64,000 nt of DNA. Source: Desulfobacterales bacterium (lineage in GTDB: Bacteria > Desulfobacterota > Desulfobacteria > Desulfobacterales > JALSRD01). The stretch covers positions 68,313-132,312 of the forward strand of contig JALSRD010000073.1 of the NCBI GenBank assembly GCA_026984935.1. Reading direction: 5' to 3'. The position numbers and the translations under genes are program-made. Shown in pieces: positions 1 to 8,952 of this stretch; positions within the stretch are counted from its first letter, which is position 1, and each line of letters starts with the position of its first letter. The notes under the pieces were generated by a model. It worked only from the letters and a program-made list of their open reading frames with translations. It was not told the DNA's origin and made no database searches.

Positions 1-220
1 TGCCCTGGTAAAACTTTTGAGGGTGGTTAGCGAAGGTCGCATTGCGCACGCCCTATGGCGGGGGAGGGCCGGTGCGTTTCACGCAGTGTCGGAGGGATTC
101 GAAAAAAGGTTGACGCGGTGGCCACGAAAAGCCAGAAAGGGGGGGCGACCTAAAAAAGCTGATCTGATTGCGCCCCAAAGAGGGCGACCGCATTCTGGCT
201 ACGTCTGGAAAGGAGGGGGC

Positions 221-1165
221 ATGGTTTTCCCGGTATCCGGTGTCGAGGTTTTTCCGCCCGTACCGTTTCTGGTGGCCTTCGTCATTTCCTTTTTCACCTC
301 CATGGGCGGGGTGTCCGGTGCTTTCCTGCTGCTGCCCTTTCAGATCAGCTTCCTGGGTTTCAGCAGCCCGGCCGTCAGCCCCACCAATCTGGTGTACAAC
401 ATCGTGGCCATTCCCAGCGGGGTATACCGCTACATCCGGGAGGGGCGTATGGCCTGGCCGCTGGCCTGGGTGATCATCGCCGGCACGCTGCCGGGCGTTT
501 TTATCGGCGCCATCCTGCGGATCCGCTATCTTCCGGATCCCAGAAACTTCAAGCTGTTTGTAGGCTGTGTACTGCTTTACATCGCCGTGCGCCTGCTCTA
601 CGACCTGACCCCGCGTGCCGGGGCGGCCAAAGCCCGCACGCGGGAGCTGGAGGAAAAATTCAATGCGCGCGCCAGCCAGCGGCGGGCGGCCCGGCAGCCA
701 CTTGGCGCAATTCGGACCGTCAAATTTTCGCTCACGTGCTACACGTATACTTTTTACGGCGAAACATTTTCCTTCAACACCCTCACGCTGGCACTGATTA
801 CGTTGGCGGTGGGTATCGTCAGCGGTACGTACGGTATCGGCGGCGGCTCGATTGTCGCACCGTTTCTGATCGCCATTCTGGGACTGCCGGTTTACACCAT
901 TGCCGGTGCCGCATTGCTGGGGACTTTTGTGACGTCCATCGCCGGCGTGGCCTTTTATACGGTTATTGCACCCATGTATGCCGACGCCGGACTGGCCATC
1001 GCGCCGGACTGGCTGCTGGGGGCGCTTTTCGGTTGCGGCGGCTTTCTGGGAATGTACTGCGGCGCCCGGGCCCAGAAGTACTTTCCGGCCGGAACCATCA
1101 AACTGATCCTCGGTCTGGTGATCCTCCTGCTGGCGCTGAAATACATCATCCGGTTTTTCATGTAG
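221..1165 (+). CDS. TauE/SafE family sulfite/sulfonate exporter-like membrane protein
   Basis: A 314-residue polytopic inner-membrane protein of the TauE/SafE (former DUF81) family. These proteins are thought to export small sulfur-containing or organic anions; the substrate here cannot be read from sequence. It has the usual two-half layout of hydrophobic segments split by a charged cytoplasmic loop (about residues 135-175), and glycine-rich motifs such as GTYGIGGGSIVAPF open the second half. The ORF track starts at 17, but its first 68 residues are basic and do not look like this family. ATG 221 follows AAAGGAGGGGG and begins a normal hydrophobic N-terminus. It faces htrA tail to tail. Confidence 0.85.
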   Translation: MVFPVSGVEVFPPVPFLVAFVISFFTSMGGVSGAFLLLPFQISFLGFSSPAVSPTNLVYNIVAIPSGVYRYIREGRMAWPLAWVIIAGTLPGVFIGAILRIRYLPDPRNFKLFVGCVLLYIAVRLLYDLTPRAGAAKARTRELEEKFNARASQRRAARQPLGAIRTVKFSLTCYTYTFYGETFSFNTLTLALITLAVGIVSGTYGIGGGSIVAPFLIAILGLPVYTIAGAALLGTFVTSIAGVAFYTVIAPMYADAGLAIAPDWLLGALFGCGGFLGMYCGARAQKYFPAGTIKLILGLVILLLALKYIIRFFM

Positions 1166-1191
1166 GCGCAGAATGCACCCCTGCGGGCGGT

Positions 1192-1223
1192 CCCCGGTTT
1201 CCGCCGGTAGACGAAAACCGGGG
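1192..1223. terminator. Hairpin between convergent genes, possible terminator
   Basis: A 9-bp inverted repeat, CCCCGGTTT and AAACCGGGG with a 14-nt loop, lies in the 72-bp gap between two convergent genes. There is no clear T run on either side, so intrinsic termination is only an inference from position and symmetry. Confidence 0.4.
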
Positions 1224-1237
1224 GGTTGTCGCAGAGG

Positions 1238-2713
1238 CTATCCGAGCTGCAGCGCCAGGTAACGGGAATACTGCCCCTCTTTGATCAGCATCAGGATCGT
1301 GCCGTGGGGCGGGGTTTTTTCCACCGCTTTCTTGAAATCCTCGGTGGTTTTCACCGGCCGGCGGTTGACTTCCTGGATCAGGATGCCGGGCTTTAGTCCG
1401 GCCAGGGCGGCGATGGATCCGGGATCGACCTGGGTGATGACGACGCCGCTGTCGCCCTCATAGCCGAACTGTTTTGCCAGATCGGGTGTCAGGGCCTGTA
1501 CGGTGAGACCCAGTTTTTTCAACTGCTCGGAAGACGAACTGGCCAGAAGGCCATTTTCCGGAAGCTTGCCGATGGTAACGGTCAGGGTTTTCTGCTTGCC
1601 GTCACGCAGCACTACGATCTTGACGCGGCTTCCCGGCGTCTTCAGCGAAACACGGTTGCGGAAGGGCCCCACCTTGGTGACCGGCTGGCCGTCGAAGGCG
1701 ATGATCACATCGCCGCGCTTCAGACCCGCCTTTTGTGCCGGGGAGCCTTTGGTCACCTGGGCGATGAGCACGCCCTTGTCGGGTGCCAGCCCAAAGGATT
1801 TGGCCAGATCCGAATTCAGGTCCTGAATGGCAATGCCCAGATAGCCGCGCGTCACCGATCCGTGTTTGATGAGTTGGTTGGCGATGGCCCGCGCCATGTT
1901 GATGGGAATGGCAAAACCGATGCCCATGTATCCGCCGCTGCGGCTGTAAATGGCGGTATTGATGCCCACCGCCCGGCCGTCCAGGTTGACCAGGGGGCCG
2001 CCGGAATTTCCCGGGTTGATGGCGGCATCGGTCTGAATGAAGTTCTCGTAGTCCGTAATGCCGATGGAGCTGCGGCCCTTGGCGCTGACGATGCCGGCGG
2101 TAATCGTGTGGGAGAGCCCGAAGGGGTTGCCCACGGCGATGACCCATTCACCGACCTCGAGTTTGTCCGAATCGCCCATGGCCAGCACCGGCAGGTTTTG
2201 GGCTTTGATTTTGACGACGGCCACGTCGGAGTGGGGGTCGGTTCCCACCACCTTGGCCGTGAACTTGCGCCCGTCCTCCAGTTTGACCGTCACCTTGTCG
2301 GCGCCGGCCACCACGTGGTTGTTGGTCATGATGTAGCCGTCGGCGGAGATGATAAATCCCGATCCCTGGGCCACGACATGCTGCTGACGAGGCTGGCGGA
2401 ATTGCGGATGCCTCCGCGGCATGGGTTCACCGAAAAAGCGGCGGAAGAAATCATCGCCGAAAGGCGGGAAAAATTCCTGCACCGGCTGGCTGTGGATGGA
2501 TTTTTCCACCTGGATGAACACCACGGCCGGTGAAACCTTTTTGGCCACCGAAGCAAAGGCCCTGCCGGTCTGCTTCAGGCTTTCGATGGCCTTGTCCTGT
2601 GCCATGGCCGGGGCCGCAAGTGCGGTCAGCAGCCCGATAGCGGCCACAATGACCACCAGGTTGCGCATCCAGCCTTCCCAACTGAAATGTCGTTGTTTTG
2701 TTGGTAGCATCAT
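1238..2713 (-). CDS. htrA: HtrA/DegP-type periplasmic serine protease (Do family)
   Basis: A 491-residue Deg-family protease and chaperone that degrades or refolds damaged envelope proteins. An N-terminal hydrophobic signal ends near MAQA. A trypsin-like domain carries the triad in its usual contexts: His in TNNHVV, Asp in HSDVAVV and Ser in NPGNSGGPL. Two PDZ domains follow (roughly residues 270-370 and 390-485), as in DegP/DegQ. The length fits the family. The start is a tandem ATGATG behind AAGGAGGTGCG, so it could be 2713 or 2710. A sigma54-like promoter sits about 40 bp upstream. Confidence 0.95.
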   Translation of the reverse strand: MMLPTKQRHFSWEGWMRNLVVIVAAIGLLTALAAPAMAQDKAIESLKQTGRAFASVAKKVSPAVVFIQVEKSIHSQPVQEFFPPFGDDFFRRFFGEPMPRRHPQFRQPRQQHVVAQGSGFIISADGYIMTNNHVVAGADKVTVKLEDGRKFTAKVVGTDPHSDVAVVKIKAQNLPVLAMGDSDKLEVGEWVIAVGNPFGLSHTITAGIVSAKGRSSIGITDYENFIQTDAAINPGNSGGPLVNLDGRAVGINTAIYSRSGGYMGIGFAIPINMARAIANQLIKHGSVTRGYLGIAIQDLNSDLAKSFGLAPDKGVLIAQVTKGSPAQKAGLKRGDVIIAFDGQPVTKVGPFRNRVSLKTPGSRVKIVVLRDGKQKTLTVTIGKLPENGLLASSSSEQLKKLGLTVQALTPDLAKQFGYEGDSGVVITQVDPGSIAALAGLKPGILIQEVNRRPVKTTEDFKKAVEKTPPHGTILMLIKEGQYSRYLALQLG

Positions 2714-2752
2714 CGCACCTCCTTGAACCGTTGATTTTCTGCAGATATCTTA

Positions 2753-2768
2753 AGCAGTATTTTTGCCA
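2753..2768 (-). promoter_or_regulatory. Candidate sigma54 promoter of htrA
   Basis: On the minus strand TGGCAAAAATACTGCT has the GG-N10-GC spacing of -24/-12 promoters and keeps TGGCA and TGCT. It lies about 40 nt before the htrA start. An overlapping sigma70-like reading (TTGCAT, 16 nt, TAAGAT) is also possible, so the factor is not settled. The rest of the 313-base gap 2714-3026 shows no gene I can support; the ORFs there have no family features. Confidence 0.4.
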
Positions 2769-3026
2769 ATGCAATACCTGGATTGCACCCTGAAATCGTG
2801 AACGGGCAACAACGGCTCAAAGCAAGGAGCATGCCAGGTAAAGAAGGAGGGAGGAAGCGCTTCCCAAGAGGGGCTTGACAGTAGGGAAACCGGCGGAGCA
2901 TCGTTGAAACCGGGCAGTCGGGGAAAGCTCTGCGGCGGCATGCCGCAGGTTTCGCCGGCCGGTGGGCGGGTAGGAATACCGCAGCGAGGCAAAACGCCCC
3001 AGCTGGCGGCTTGACATCAAGAGCGG

Positions 3027-3635
3027 TTACGGTGTTTTGGCTTTCTGGCGGTAGCGCCATGCATAAAGCGCGGCCAGCAGCGCGCACAGCACCAGCAGCA
3101 CGGCGGTGATTTGATGAAGATGCCGCATGATATAAGCCTGATTTCCACCGAACCAGTACCCCAGCAGCGCCAGCACGACCACCCAGATGCCGGCGCCGAT
3201 GGCGGTGAAGAGCGTAAAGAGAAACAGATTCATGCGCGCCAGGCCGGCCGGCAGCGAAATGTACTGCCGGATGCCGGGCAGCAGGCGGCCGATAAAGGTG
3301 CTGATATGGCCGTGGCGATCGAAGAAAACATCTGCCCGCGTGAGTGTCTTTTCGCTGACCAGAAAATAGCGGCCGTACCTTTCAAAAAAACGCCGTCCCC
3401 AGGACATCGCCAGCCAGTAGTTGAACAGCGCACCCAGCAGGCTGCCGGCGATGCCGGCGCCGATTACCAGCGGCAGGGACATCTGTCCGCCGGCGGCGAG
3501 ATATCCGGCCGGTGGAATGACCACCTCGCTGGGGAAAGGGAAAAATGACGATTCGAGGAACATCATCACCACAATACCGGAATAGCCCCAGTGCGCGACG
3601 GTATGAACGATCCAGGTAACCACTTGGCTCAGCAT
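3027..3635 (-). CDS. DedA family membrane protein (SNARE-associated/VTT domain)
   Basis: A 202-residue inner-membrane protein of the DedA family. Some members are undecaprenyl-phosphate or phospholipid flippases, and others affect membrane potential and drug resistance. Visible features are a hydrophobic start, the acidic and proline-rich [16 protein letters not shown] segment, the conserved [16 protein letters not shown] motif (FxGRFxPxxR-like) and a basic C-terminus. Length is typical (about 200). The start ATG is preceded by GGAGAAGAACGC. It reads toward htrA but is separated from it by 313 bp, so a shared transcript is possible but not shown. Confidence 0.9.
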   Translation of the reverse strand: MLSQVVTWIVHTVAHWGYSGIVVMMFLESSFFPFPSEVVIPPAGYLAAGGQMSLPLVIGAGIAGSLLGALFNYWLAMSWGRRFFERYGRYFLVSEKTLTRADVFFDRHGHISTFIGRLLPGIRQYISLPAGLARMNLFLFTLFTAIGAGIWVVVLALLGYWFGGNQAYIMRHLHQITAVLLVLCALLAALYAWRYRQKAKTP

Positions 3636-3727
3636 GCGTTCTTCTCCGGGAATGAGGGCCGGAAACGTACAACGATGCCCGGTCCTATAGCAGAAAAAGG
3701 GCTGCGCCGAAAGCGGAATTGAACGCC

Positions 3728-3756
3728 TTGAGAAAAATGGTCACCCGTGCTAAAAG
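3728..3756 (+). promoter_or_regulatory. Possible sigma70 promoter of the small hypothetical gene
   Basis: TTGAGA and TAAAAG are spaced by 17 nt in the divergent gap between dedA and the next plus-strand gene. Each box matches 4 of 6 consensus bases, so support is modest. Confidence 0.3.
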
Positions 3757-3828
3757 CAAAACTTTGCAGAAGCTCTGCCCGGCAGAGGGTTATGGCCGGT
3801 GACGGCCCATTGGACGGAGAATGGCGGC

Positions 3829-4176
3829 ATGGCCGTGGAAAACGATATCGTGCTCATCTACCTTGAAAAGCAGCCGCTGGCTTTTGCACGCATCGAGGAG
3901 ATTCTGGCGGACCACAAACCGGGGTGGTTTCACGTCAAGCTTCTGCTGCTGCAGCTGCCTTTGCAGGTGGTCACCTGGATTTTACGGGATGCGTACATCG
4001 ACGGCGCGGAATTTACCATGGGGGGTAAAGTGATGCGGCTCGAAAAAGTCGTCAGCCCCGAAGCGGCGCAAGGCGATGGGCAACAGCTCCAGGAGACACC
4101 CCGGCCACTGTCGGGCGGCAGGGTGATTTCACTTTCCGACCGCAAGGGCAAAATATCCGACAACGATAAAAAATAA
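3829..4176 (+). CDS. Conserved hypothetical protein, 115 aa
   Basis: I do not recognise a named family. The protein starts MAVENDIVLIYLE, then has an alternating hydrophobic/charged core around WFHVKLLLLQLPLQVVTWIL and a glycine/methionine motif TMGGKVMRLE. A polar, probably disordered tail of about 40 residues follows. There is no signal peptide, and the hydrophobic stretch looks like beta strands rather than a membrane helix. ATG 3829 has GGAG nine bases upstream; the ORF-track GTG at 3799 has none. It precedes the hybrid kinase by 82 bp in the same direction, so the two may be cotranscribed. Confidence 0.6.
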   Translation: MAVENDIVLIYLEKQPLAFARIEEILADHKPGWFHVKLLLLQLPLQVVTWILRDAYIDGAEFTMGGKVMRLEKVVSPEAAQGDGQQLQETPRPLSGGRVISLSDRKGKISDNDKK

Positions 4177-4258
4177 GAATTGATCGCCGGCCTGCAGCCT
4201 TGTCTGCACCGGCGGCTGCCCTGCCCCGCAACCGGCCGGAAAGAGCAGGAGAAGTAAC

Positions 4259-5896
4259 ATGCACAATGAGCCCAGCCATGCGGAGTTGATTCGCAGAATC
4301 GACATGCTGGAAGCGGAAGTCGCCAAATGCCATGCCACGGAAGCATCGCTGAAGGAGAGTGAAGCGCACTACCGCAAACTCTATGAAAAATCAAGGCGCG
4401 AAGAACAGCTTTACCGTTCGTTGCTGCATTCCTCTGCCGATGCCATCGTTATTTACGATGTCGAGGGCCGCGCCCAGTATGTAAGTCCGACTTTTACACG
4501 CATCTTCGGCTGGACCCTGGAAGAGGTGGAAGGACGCAGGATTCCCTTTCTGCCGGAGGCCGAAGAGGCGCGCACCATGGCGGTCATCGACGAGATGATT
4601 CACAACGGCAAACCCTGCCACGGATTCGAAACCCGCCGGCTGACCAAAGACGGTCGTATGCTGCAGGTCAGCATCAGCGCTTCGCTGTACTTTGACGATG
4701 GAGAAAAGCCCGCCGGCTTGCTGGTGATTCTGCGCGATGTTTCCGAACGCGTCAAAATGGAACGTAAACTCATCCAGGCCCAGAAACTGGAGGCCATCGG
4801 GACGCTGGCCGGCGGTATTGCCCATGATTTCAACAATCTGCTCATGGGCATCCAGGGGAATGCATCGCTGTTGCTGTTCAAAATGGATCCCGATGATCCG
4901 GGTCGCGAAAAGCTGAAGAACATCGAAAAGTACGTACAAAGCGGTGCGGACCTGACCAAGCAGCTGCTGGCCTTTGCCCGGCGCGGAAAGTATGAAGTCA
5001 CCACGATGGATGTCGGACACCTGCTCAAGGACAGCGCCAAAATGTTCGGCCGCACGCGCAAGGATGTCAGCCTTTCCGTCAACTGGCCGCAGGAACTCTG
5101 GACCATCGAGGCCGATCGCGGCCAGATGGAGCAGGTGCTGCTGAATCTCTATGTAAACGCCGGCCAAGCCATGCCGGCCGGCGGCAAGCTTTTCATTTCG
5201 GCGGAAAACGTCGTCCTGGAGCGAAACGATGTGAAACCGCACAACCTCTTGCCGGGCCCCTTCGTAAAGATCTGCGTTTCCGATACCGGCGTTGGTATGA
5301 ATGAAAGCATCCAGGAGAAGATCTTCGACCCCTTTTTCACCACCAAGGGCATGAAACGGGGTACCGGCCTCGGGCTGGCTTCGGCCTACGGCATCGTCAA
5401 GAACCATAACGGCATCCTGACGGTGGAAAGCAAGATCGGCGAAGGGGCCACTTTCAGCATCTTCCTGCCGGCCTCACCCAAGGCGGCCGATACAACGGGC
5501 ATGGTGCGCGAGGAAGCTGTCAGGGGCACGGAAACGGTGCTGCTGGTCGATGACGAAGACATGATTCTGGATATCGGGCGCCAGTTGATGGAAACGCTGG
5601 GATACACCATTCTCCTCGCCCGCAGCGGCCGGGAAGCGGTCGAGCTCTACCGACGCCGGCATTCCGCCATCGATGCCGTTATTCTGGACATGATCATGCC
5701 GGACATGGGCGGCGCCGACACCTACGATCAGCTCAAGCACATCGACCCCGATATCAAAGTGCTCCTGTCCAGCGGCTACAGCCAGGACGGCCAGGCACAG
5801 CAGATCCTCAACCGCGGCTGCAGGGGATTTATCCAGAAGCCCTTTAAAATCGAGGAGCTTTCCTGCAAGATCCGTGAAGTACTCGATGGCCCCTGA
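4259..5896 (+). CDS. PAS hybrid sensor histidine kinase with receiver domain
   Basis: A 545-residue cytoplasmic hybrid kinase. A short coiled-coil N-terminus (1-50) leads into a PAS domain (about 50-165). HisKA follows with GGIAHDFNNLL, where His189 is the expected phosphorylation site. The HATPase domain shows the N box (LNLYVNAGQAM), G1 (DTGVGM), F box (FDPFFTTK) and G2 (GTGLGL). A C-terminal receiver domain (about 420-545) has its acceptor Asp near residue 477 in ILDMIMPDM and a Lys in IQKPFK. No membrane segments are seen. The type usually phosphorelays to a separate output protein; no partner is adjacent. Confidence 0.93.
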   Translation: MHNEPSHAELIRRIDMLEAEVAKCHATEASLKESEAHYRKLYEKSRREEQLYRSLLHSSADAIVIYDVEGRAQYVSPTFTRIFGWTLEEVEGRRIPFLPEAEEARTMAVIDEMIHNGKPCHGFETRRLTKDGRMLQVSISASLYFDDGEKPAGLLVILRDVSERVKMERKLIQAQKLEAIGTLAGGIAHDFNNLLMGIQGNASLLLFKMDPDDPGREKLKNIEKYVQSGADLTKQLLAFARRGKYEVTTMDVGHLLKDSAKMFGRTRKDVSLSVNWPQELWTIEADRGQMEQVLLNLYVNAGQAMPAGGKLFISAENVVLERNDVKPHNLLPGPFVKICVSDTGVGMNESIQEKIFDPFFTTKGMKRGTGLGLASAYGIVKNHNGILTVESKIGEGATFSIFLPASPKAADTTGMVREEAVRGTETVLLVDDEDMILDIGRQLMETLGYTILLARSGREAVELYRRRHSAIDAVILDMIMPDMGGADTYDQLKHIDPDIKVLLSSGYSQDGQAQQILNRGCRGFIQKPFKIEELSCKIREVLDGP

Positions 5897-5959
5897 ACCC
5901 CTTCGGAAGTGCGGCTGGGCGCTGCAATGAAGAGCGGTGCCTAAATCGCGCAACAACAA

Positions 5960-6058
5960 TCACCGCGCAAACACCGGTATTAATTCAGAGGCCACCATGT
6001 GGCAGCGGATTTTATTGATTTCTAATATCGCCTGCGTAAGATCCAGGTCATTGATCAT
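5960..6058 (-). CDS. Possible small ORF (32 aa) downstream of arsS
   Basis: Immediately after the arsS stop an ATG behind AGGTGGGAA opens a 32-codon frame beginning MINDLDLTQAILEINKI. It is amphipathic and more AT-rich than its neighbours. It is too short to judge by composition and I recognise no family. It could be a real small protein of the arsenosugar operon or chance. Otherwise the 5897-6072 gap holds only the arsS 3' hairpin. Confidence 0.25.
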   Translation of the reverse strand: MINDLDLTQAILEINKIRCHMVASELIPVFAR

Positions 6059-6062
6059 TTCC

Positions 6063-6079
6063 CACCTGCCCCTCAGGTG
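6063..6079 (-). promoter_or_regulatory. Candidate bacterial SECIS hairpin of arsS
   Basis: Read on the minus strand, CACCTG and CAGGTG pair as a 6-bp stem around the loop AGGGG. The loop begins 21 nt after the in-frame TGA, inside the spacing seen for bacterial SECIS elements, and has the G-rich apical loop expected for SelB binding. The real stop codon TGA (6073-6075) sits inside this hairpin. Confidence 0.6.
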
Positions 6080-7086
6080 TCGATGGCGCCGCCTCAGGTA
6101 AAACCGCTGCCGGCGGTACAAGTGTAGCAGTGGTCGGCCGTGGCGATGGGTGCCCCGGCCGCCGGCGGACCGTCCAGGTCCGAGACGTGCACCTTTCTGC
6201 CGCTCATAGGCAGGCCGCAGGCCAGGTTGAAATCGCAATCGAACAGGTACCCGTCCCAGGCAACCGATACCAGACTGCGGCACATGACACCGTCCAGCGC
6301 ACAGGAATTGAACGCCGATACGAGTTTCTGCATATAGCGCTGGAAGTTTTCGGTATGTTTCAGCCAGTTGCGGAACCTGCCCAGCGGTACATTGGCAAAG
6401 CTGTAATAGCGGTTGAAGACGATGCCCCACCTGCCCTTGAGGACCCGGCGAAACCTTGCTTCCGCTTCCGATTGCGCGGGCGGAAGGAAAGCGCCGACCG
6501 GGTTGGAGACGAGATTCAGCTCCAGGCCCGAGCCTTGCCGTCCGTAGCCCAGCGCATTGAGCCGTGTCAGCGCGTCGATGCTGGTCGAAAATATGCCGCT
6601 GCCGCGCTGGGCATCGGCCTGGCCCGGATTGAGCGAGGGGAAGGATGCCACGATCACCGCTCTGCGGGATACCAGCAGATCCAGCAGGCGCGATCGCTTC
6701 CGGCTGTTTAGCGCGGAAAGGTTCGAGCGGAACATGAGCCGGGGTGCCAGTTCGGAGAGTTCGGCCACCAGAAATTCAGCGTTCGGATTCAGCTCCGGTG
6801 CGCCGCCGGTAATGTCGATGGTTTGAAAACCGGCCCTGCGGGCATAGGCCACAACCGCTTCGGCGGTGCGGCGGTCCATGTTCTCTGCACGCTGCGGTCC
6901 GGCACTCAGATGGCAGTGCCGGCATGCCTGGTTGCACTTCAGACCCACGTTGATCTGCAGCGTATCGGTGGTGTTGCGCACCAGCGTAAGGCCGCGGTCG
7001 GCCAGCGTGGATTGAAAAGACGGCGGATTGGCCGGGTTTTTTTTGTTCGTTGACGCGGCGGGTCTGCCGCGAGTCGCTGCTGTCAT
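6073..7086 (-). CDS. arsS: Arsenosugar biosynthesis radical SAM selenoprotein ArsS (UGA = Sec)
   Basis: ArsS is a radical SAM enzyme linked to building the arsenosugar from methylated arsenic. The iron-sulfur motif is CNQACRHC (CxxxCxxC), and the C-terminal ArsS/DUF3641 domain ends CYTCTAGSGFT. The ORF track stops there at TGA (6094-6096). Reading TGA as selenocysteine gives T-U331-GGAIDT and then a second stop, matching the Cys-GGAI ending of non-seleno members. The family is known to include selenoproteins, and a SECIS-like hairpin follows. The product would be 337 residues. ATG 7086 lies behind GGGGAGG; the ORF-track start at 7260 overlaps the preceding gene and has no family features. It is the last main gene of the operon. 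Confidence 0.88.
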
Positions 7087-7097
7087 CAACGCCTCCC

Positions 7098-7430
7098 CTA
7101 CATCGAGAGCTTGTCGGCGATGTTGCGCATCTGGACCCCGTGGACCAGCGATGCCCCACCCCGGATGGCCGTTGCAACGTGCAGCGCCTCGGTCATCTCC
7201 GCCGGATTGGAGCCTTTCTCGAGGCAGGCCCGCGTATAGGCATCGATGCAGTAGGGACACTGGATGGTGTGGGCCACGGCCAGGGCGATCAGCGCCTTTT
7301 CGCGTTCGCTCAGTTCGCCGGCAGCGAAAACAGCGCCGTAGTAGTCGAAAAACTTTTTCGCCAACCCAGGCGCTTCCCTGCCGATGGTTTCAAATTTGTC
7401 CAGATCCTGGGGATCATAGTAAGTTTCCAT
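7098..7430 (-). CDS. Arsenosugar biosynthesis-associated AhpD-like peroxidase
   Basis: A 110-residue carboxymuconolactone-decarboxylase/AhpD-fold protein. The redox motif is CPYCID, preceded by LALAVAHTIQ and followed by an ALHVATAIRGG helix, as in small AhpD-type disulfide peroxidases that sit next to arsS. ATG 7430 with AAAGGAATTGTC upstream fits the family start (METYYDPQDL). The ORF-track start at 7466 overlaps the upstream flavoprotein by 14 nt and adds a weak leader, so it remains a second option. The arsS start is 11 nt downstream, implying tight cotranscription. The exact reaction is not established. Confidence 0.85.
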   Translation of the reverse strand: METYYDPQDLDKFETIGREAPGLAKKFFDYYGAVFAAGELSEREKALIALAVAHTIQCPYCIDAYTRACLEKGSNPAEMTEALHVATAIRGGASLVHGVQMRNIADKLSM

Positions 7431-7452
7431 GACAATTCCTTTCTGAATAAAT

Positions 7453-8952
7453 TCATCGATTTTCACCGGTTGCGTCCGCTCCCCGGGGGGCCGGACAATC
7501 TTCGGGGCCGCAGGCCCGGCCTTTGAGATTGAAGAAGAATTTCAACCCCTTTTTAATTCTGTCGGAAAAGATCTTTGGCGAGAAATAGCTGCCTACCACT
7601 TTCTTATTGATTTCCGCGATGGTGGGATAAGGATGCACCGCACCCGCCAGGGTGGAGAGCTTGACGCCGCCGTTCAGCGCCGCCACCCACTCGCCCAAAA
7701 GCTCCCCGGCATGTGGCCCCAGGATTTGAATGCCGATGGGTTTCTCCTTGTCATCCAGCAGCATCTTGATCCTGCCCACACGGGAGCCTTCGGCCAGGCT
7801 GCGGTCGTTGCTTTCAAAGTTTTCCGTCCAGACGGTGTAACGCAGGCCTTCGGCCTGTGCGCTTTTCTCGTTTTTGCCGATGCTGGCCAGCTCCGGGTCG
7901 GTGTACGTGCACCAGGGCAGATAAGTGTAATTTGCCTTGCGTGGCAGGCGGAAAATGGCATTGCTGACCACGATGCCGCCTTCGTAGCCGGCGGCGTGCG
8001 TAAACTGAAAGCCGCCGTTGACATCACCCGCGGCGTAAATGTGCTTGTGGGTGGTGCGCAGCCGGCTGTCCACCTGGATGCCGCGCCGGTGCATCCCGAC
8101 ACCGATGGCTTCCAGGCCCAGGCCTTCCACATTGGCCTTTCTGCCCAAAGCGACCAGCAGTTGTTCGGCCTTCAGCCGCACGGTGCTGCCGGCGGGGTTT
8201 TTCAGCGTGACCTCTTTCTGGTTGCCGGCCTGGCGCACTGATTCGATGGCGTGCTGCAGAAAGAAGGTAACGCCTTCGGACTGCATGACTTCCTGGAGAT
8301 CAGCCGCCATGTCGGCATCTTCCTTGCCCAGGATTTGGTCGGCCAGATCGACAACCGAAACCCGGGTTCCCAGCCGGCCGAAAGCCTGCGCCATTTCAAT
8401 GCCGATGGGGCCGCCACCGAGAATCAGCATGGATGCCGGCAGGCGGTCCAGGTAGAAAATTTCACGATTGGTCAGGTGGTCGGTCTGGTCGAGACCGGCA
8501 ATAGGCGGTACCACCGCCGAGGAACCGGTGGCGATCACCCAGGCCCTGGCCGACAGGCTTTGGCCGTTTATGTGCACACTGTGCTCTTCGGAAAAGACCG
8601 GCTCGCCGAATTCGACCCGGGCACCCAGGCGGCAGAACCGCTCCACGGAGTCATGCCGCTGGATGGTGGCGATTACCGACCGGATGCGGTCGGCAATCCG
8701 CCGGAAGTCGACCGGCGGGAGGTCGATGGGTGGCAATCCGAAAGCCGCGGCATTGCGCATGTTGTGATACACGTGCGCGCTCTTGATTAGGGTCTTGCTG
8801 GGTACACAGCCGTAGTGCAGGCAGTCTCCGCCCAGCATGCTGTCTTTTTCGATGAGCAGCGTTTTGGCGTCCAGCTGGGCGGCTCCGGCGGCGATGGTCA
8901 ACCCCGCGGCGCCGCCACCGATGATGCCGATATCGTAGTCATAAGTGGCCAT
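7453..8952 (-). CDS. FAD-dependent pyridine nucleotide-disulfide oxidoreductase (mercuric reductase/lipoamide dehydrogenase-like)
   Basis: A 499-residue flavoprotein disulfide reductase. It has an N-terminal FAD dinucleotide fold (GGGAAGL), the redox disulfide GGDCLHYGCVPSKTL (CxxxxC), an NAD(P) fold (GGGPIGIEMA), a second FAD contact (AAGDVNGG) and a dimerisation domain with HPYPTIAEI, where the His-Glu base pair is expected. There is no N-terminal HMA domain and no C-terminal Cys pair, so it is not a classical MerA. In this operon it probably supplies thiol or electron chemistry for arsenic metabolism (inference). The start is behind AAGGAGAGCCTGC. Confidence 0.9.
   Translation of the reverse strand: MATYDYDIGIIGGGAAGLTIAAGAAQLDAKTLLIEKDSMLGGDCLHYGCVPSKTLIKSAHVYHNMRNAAAFGLPPIDLPPVDFRRIADRIRSVIATIQRHDSVERFCRLGARVEFGEPVFSEEHSVHINGQSLSARAWVIATGSSAVVPPIAGLDQTDHLTNREIFYLDRLPASMLILGGGPIGIEMAQAFGRLGTRVSVVDLADQILGKEDADMAADLQEVMQSEGVTFFLQHAIESVRQAGNQKEVTLKNPAGSTVRLKAEQLLVALGRKANVEGLGLEAIGVGMHRRGIQVDSRLRTTHKHIYAAGDVNGGFQFTHAAGYEGGIVVSNAIFRLPRKANYTYLPWCTYTDPELASIGKNEKSAQAEGLRYTVWTENFESNDRSLAEGSRVGRIKMLLDDKEKPIGIQILGPHAGELLGEWVAALNGGVKLSTLAGAVHPYPTIAEINKKVVGSYFSPKIFSDRIKKGLKFFFNLKGRACGPEDCPAPRGADATGENR

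Noticed and set aside
1733-2533. 266-aa plus-strand ORF opposite htrA
   Set aside because: It lies fully inside htrA on the other strand; composition is His/Gly/Asp-rich shadow and there is no ribosome site.
4391-5407. 338-aa minus-strand ORF
   Set aside because: Antisense shadow of the hybrid kinase; the kinase motifs are continuous on the plus strand.
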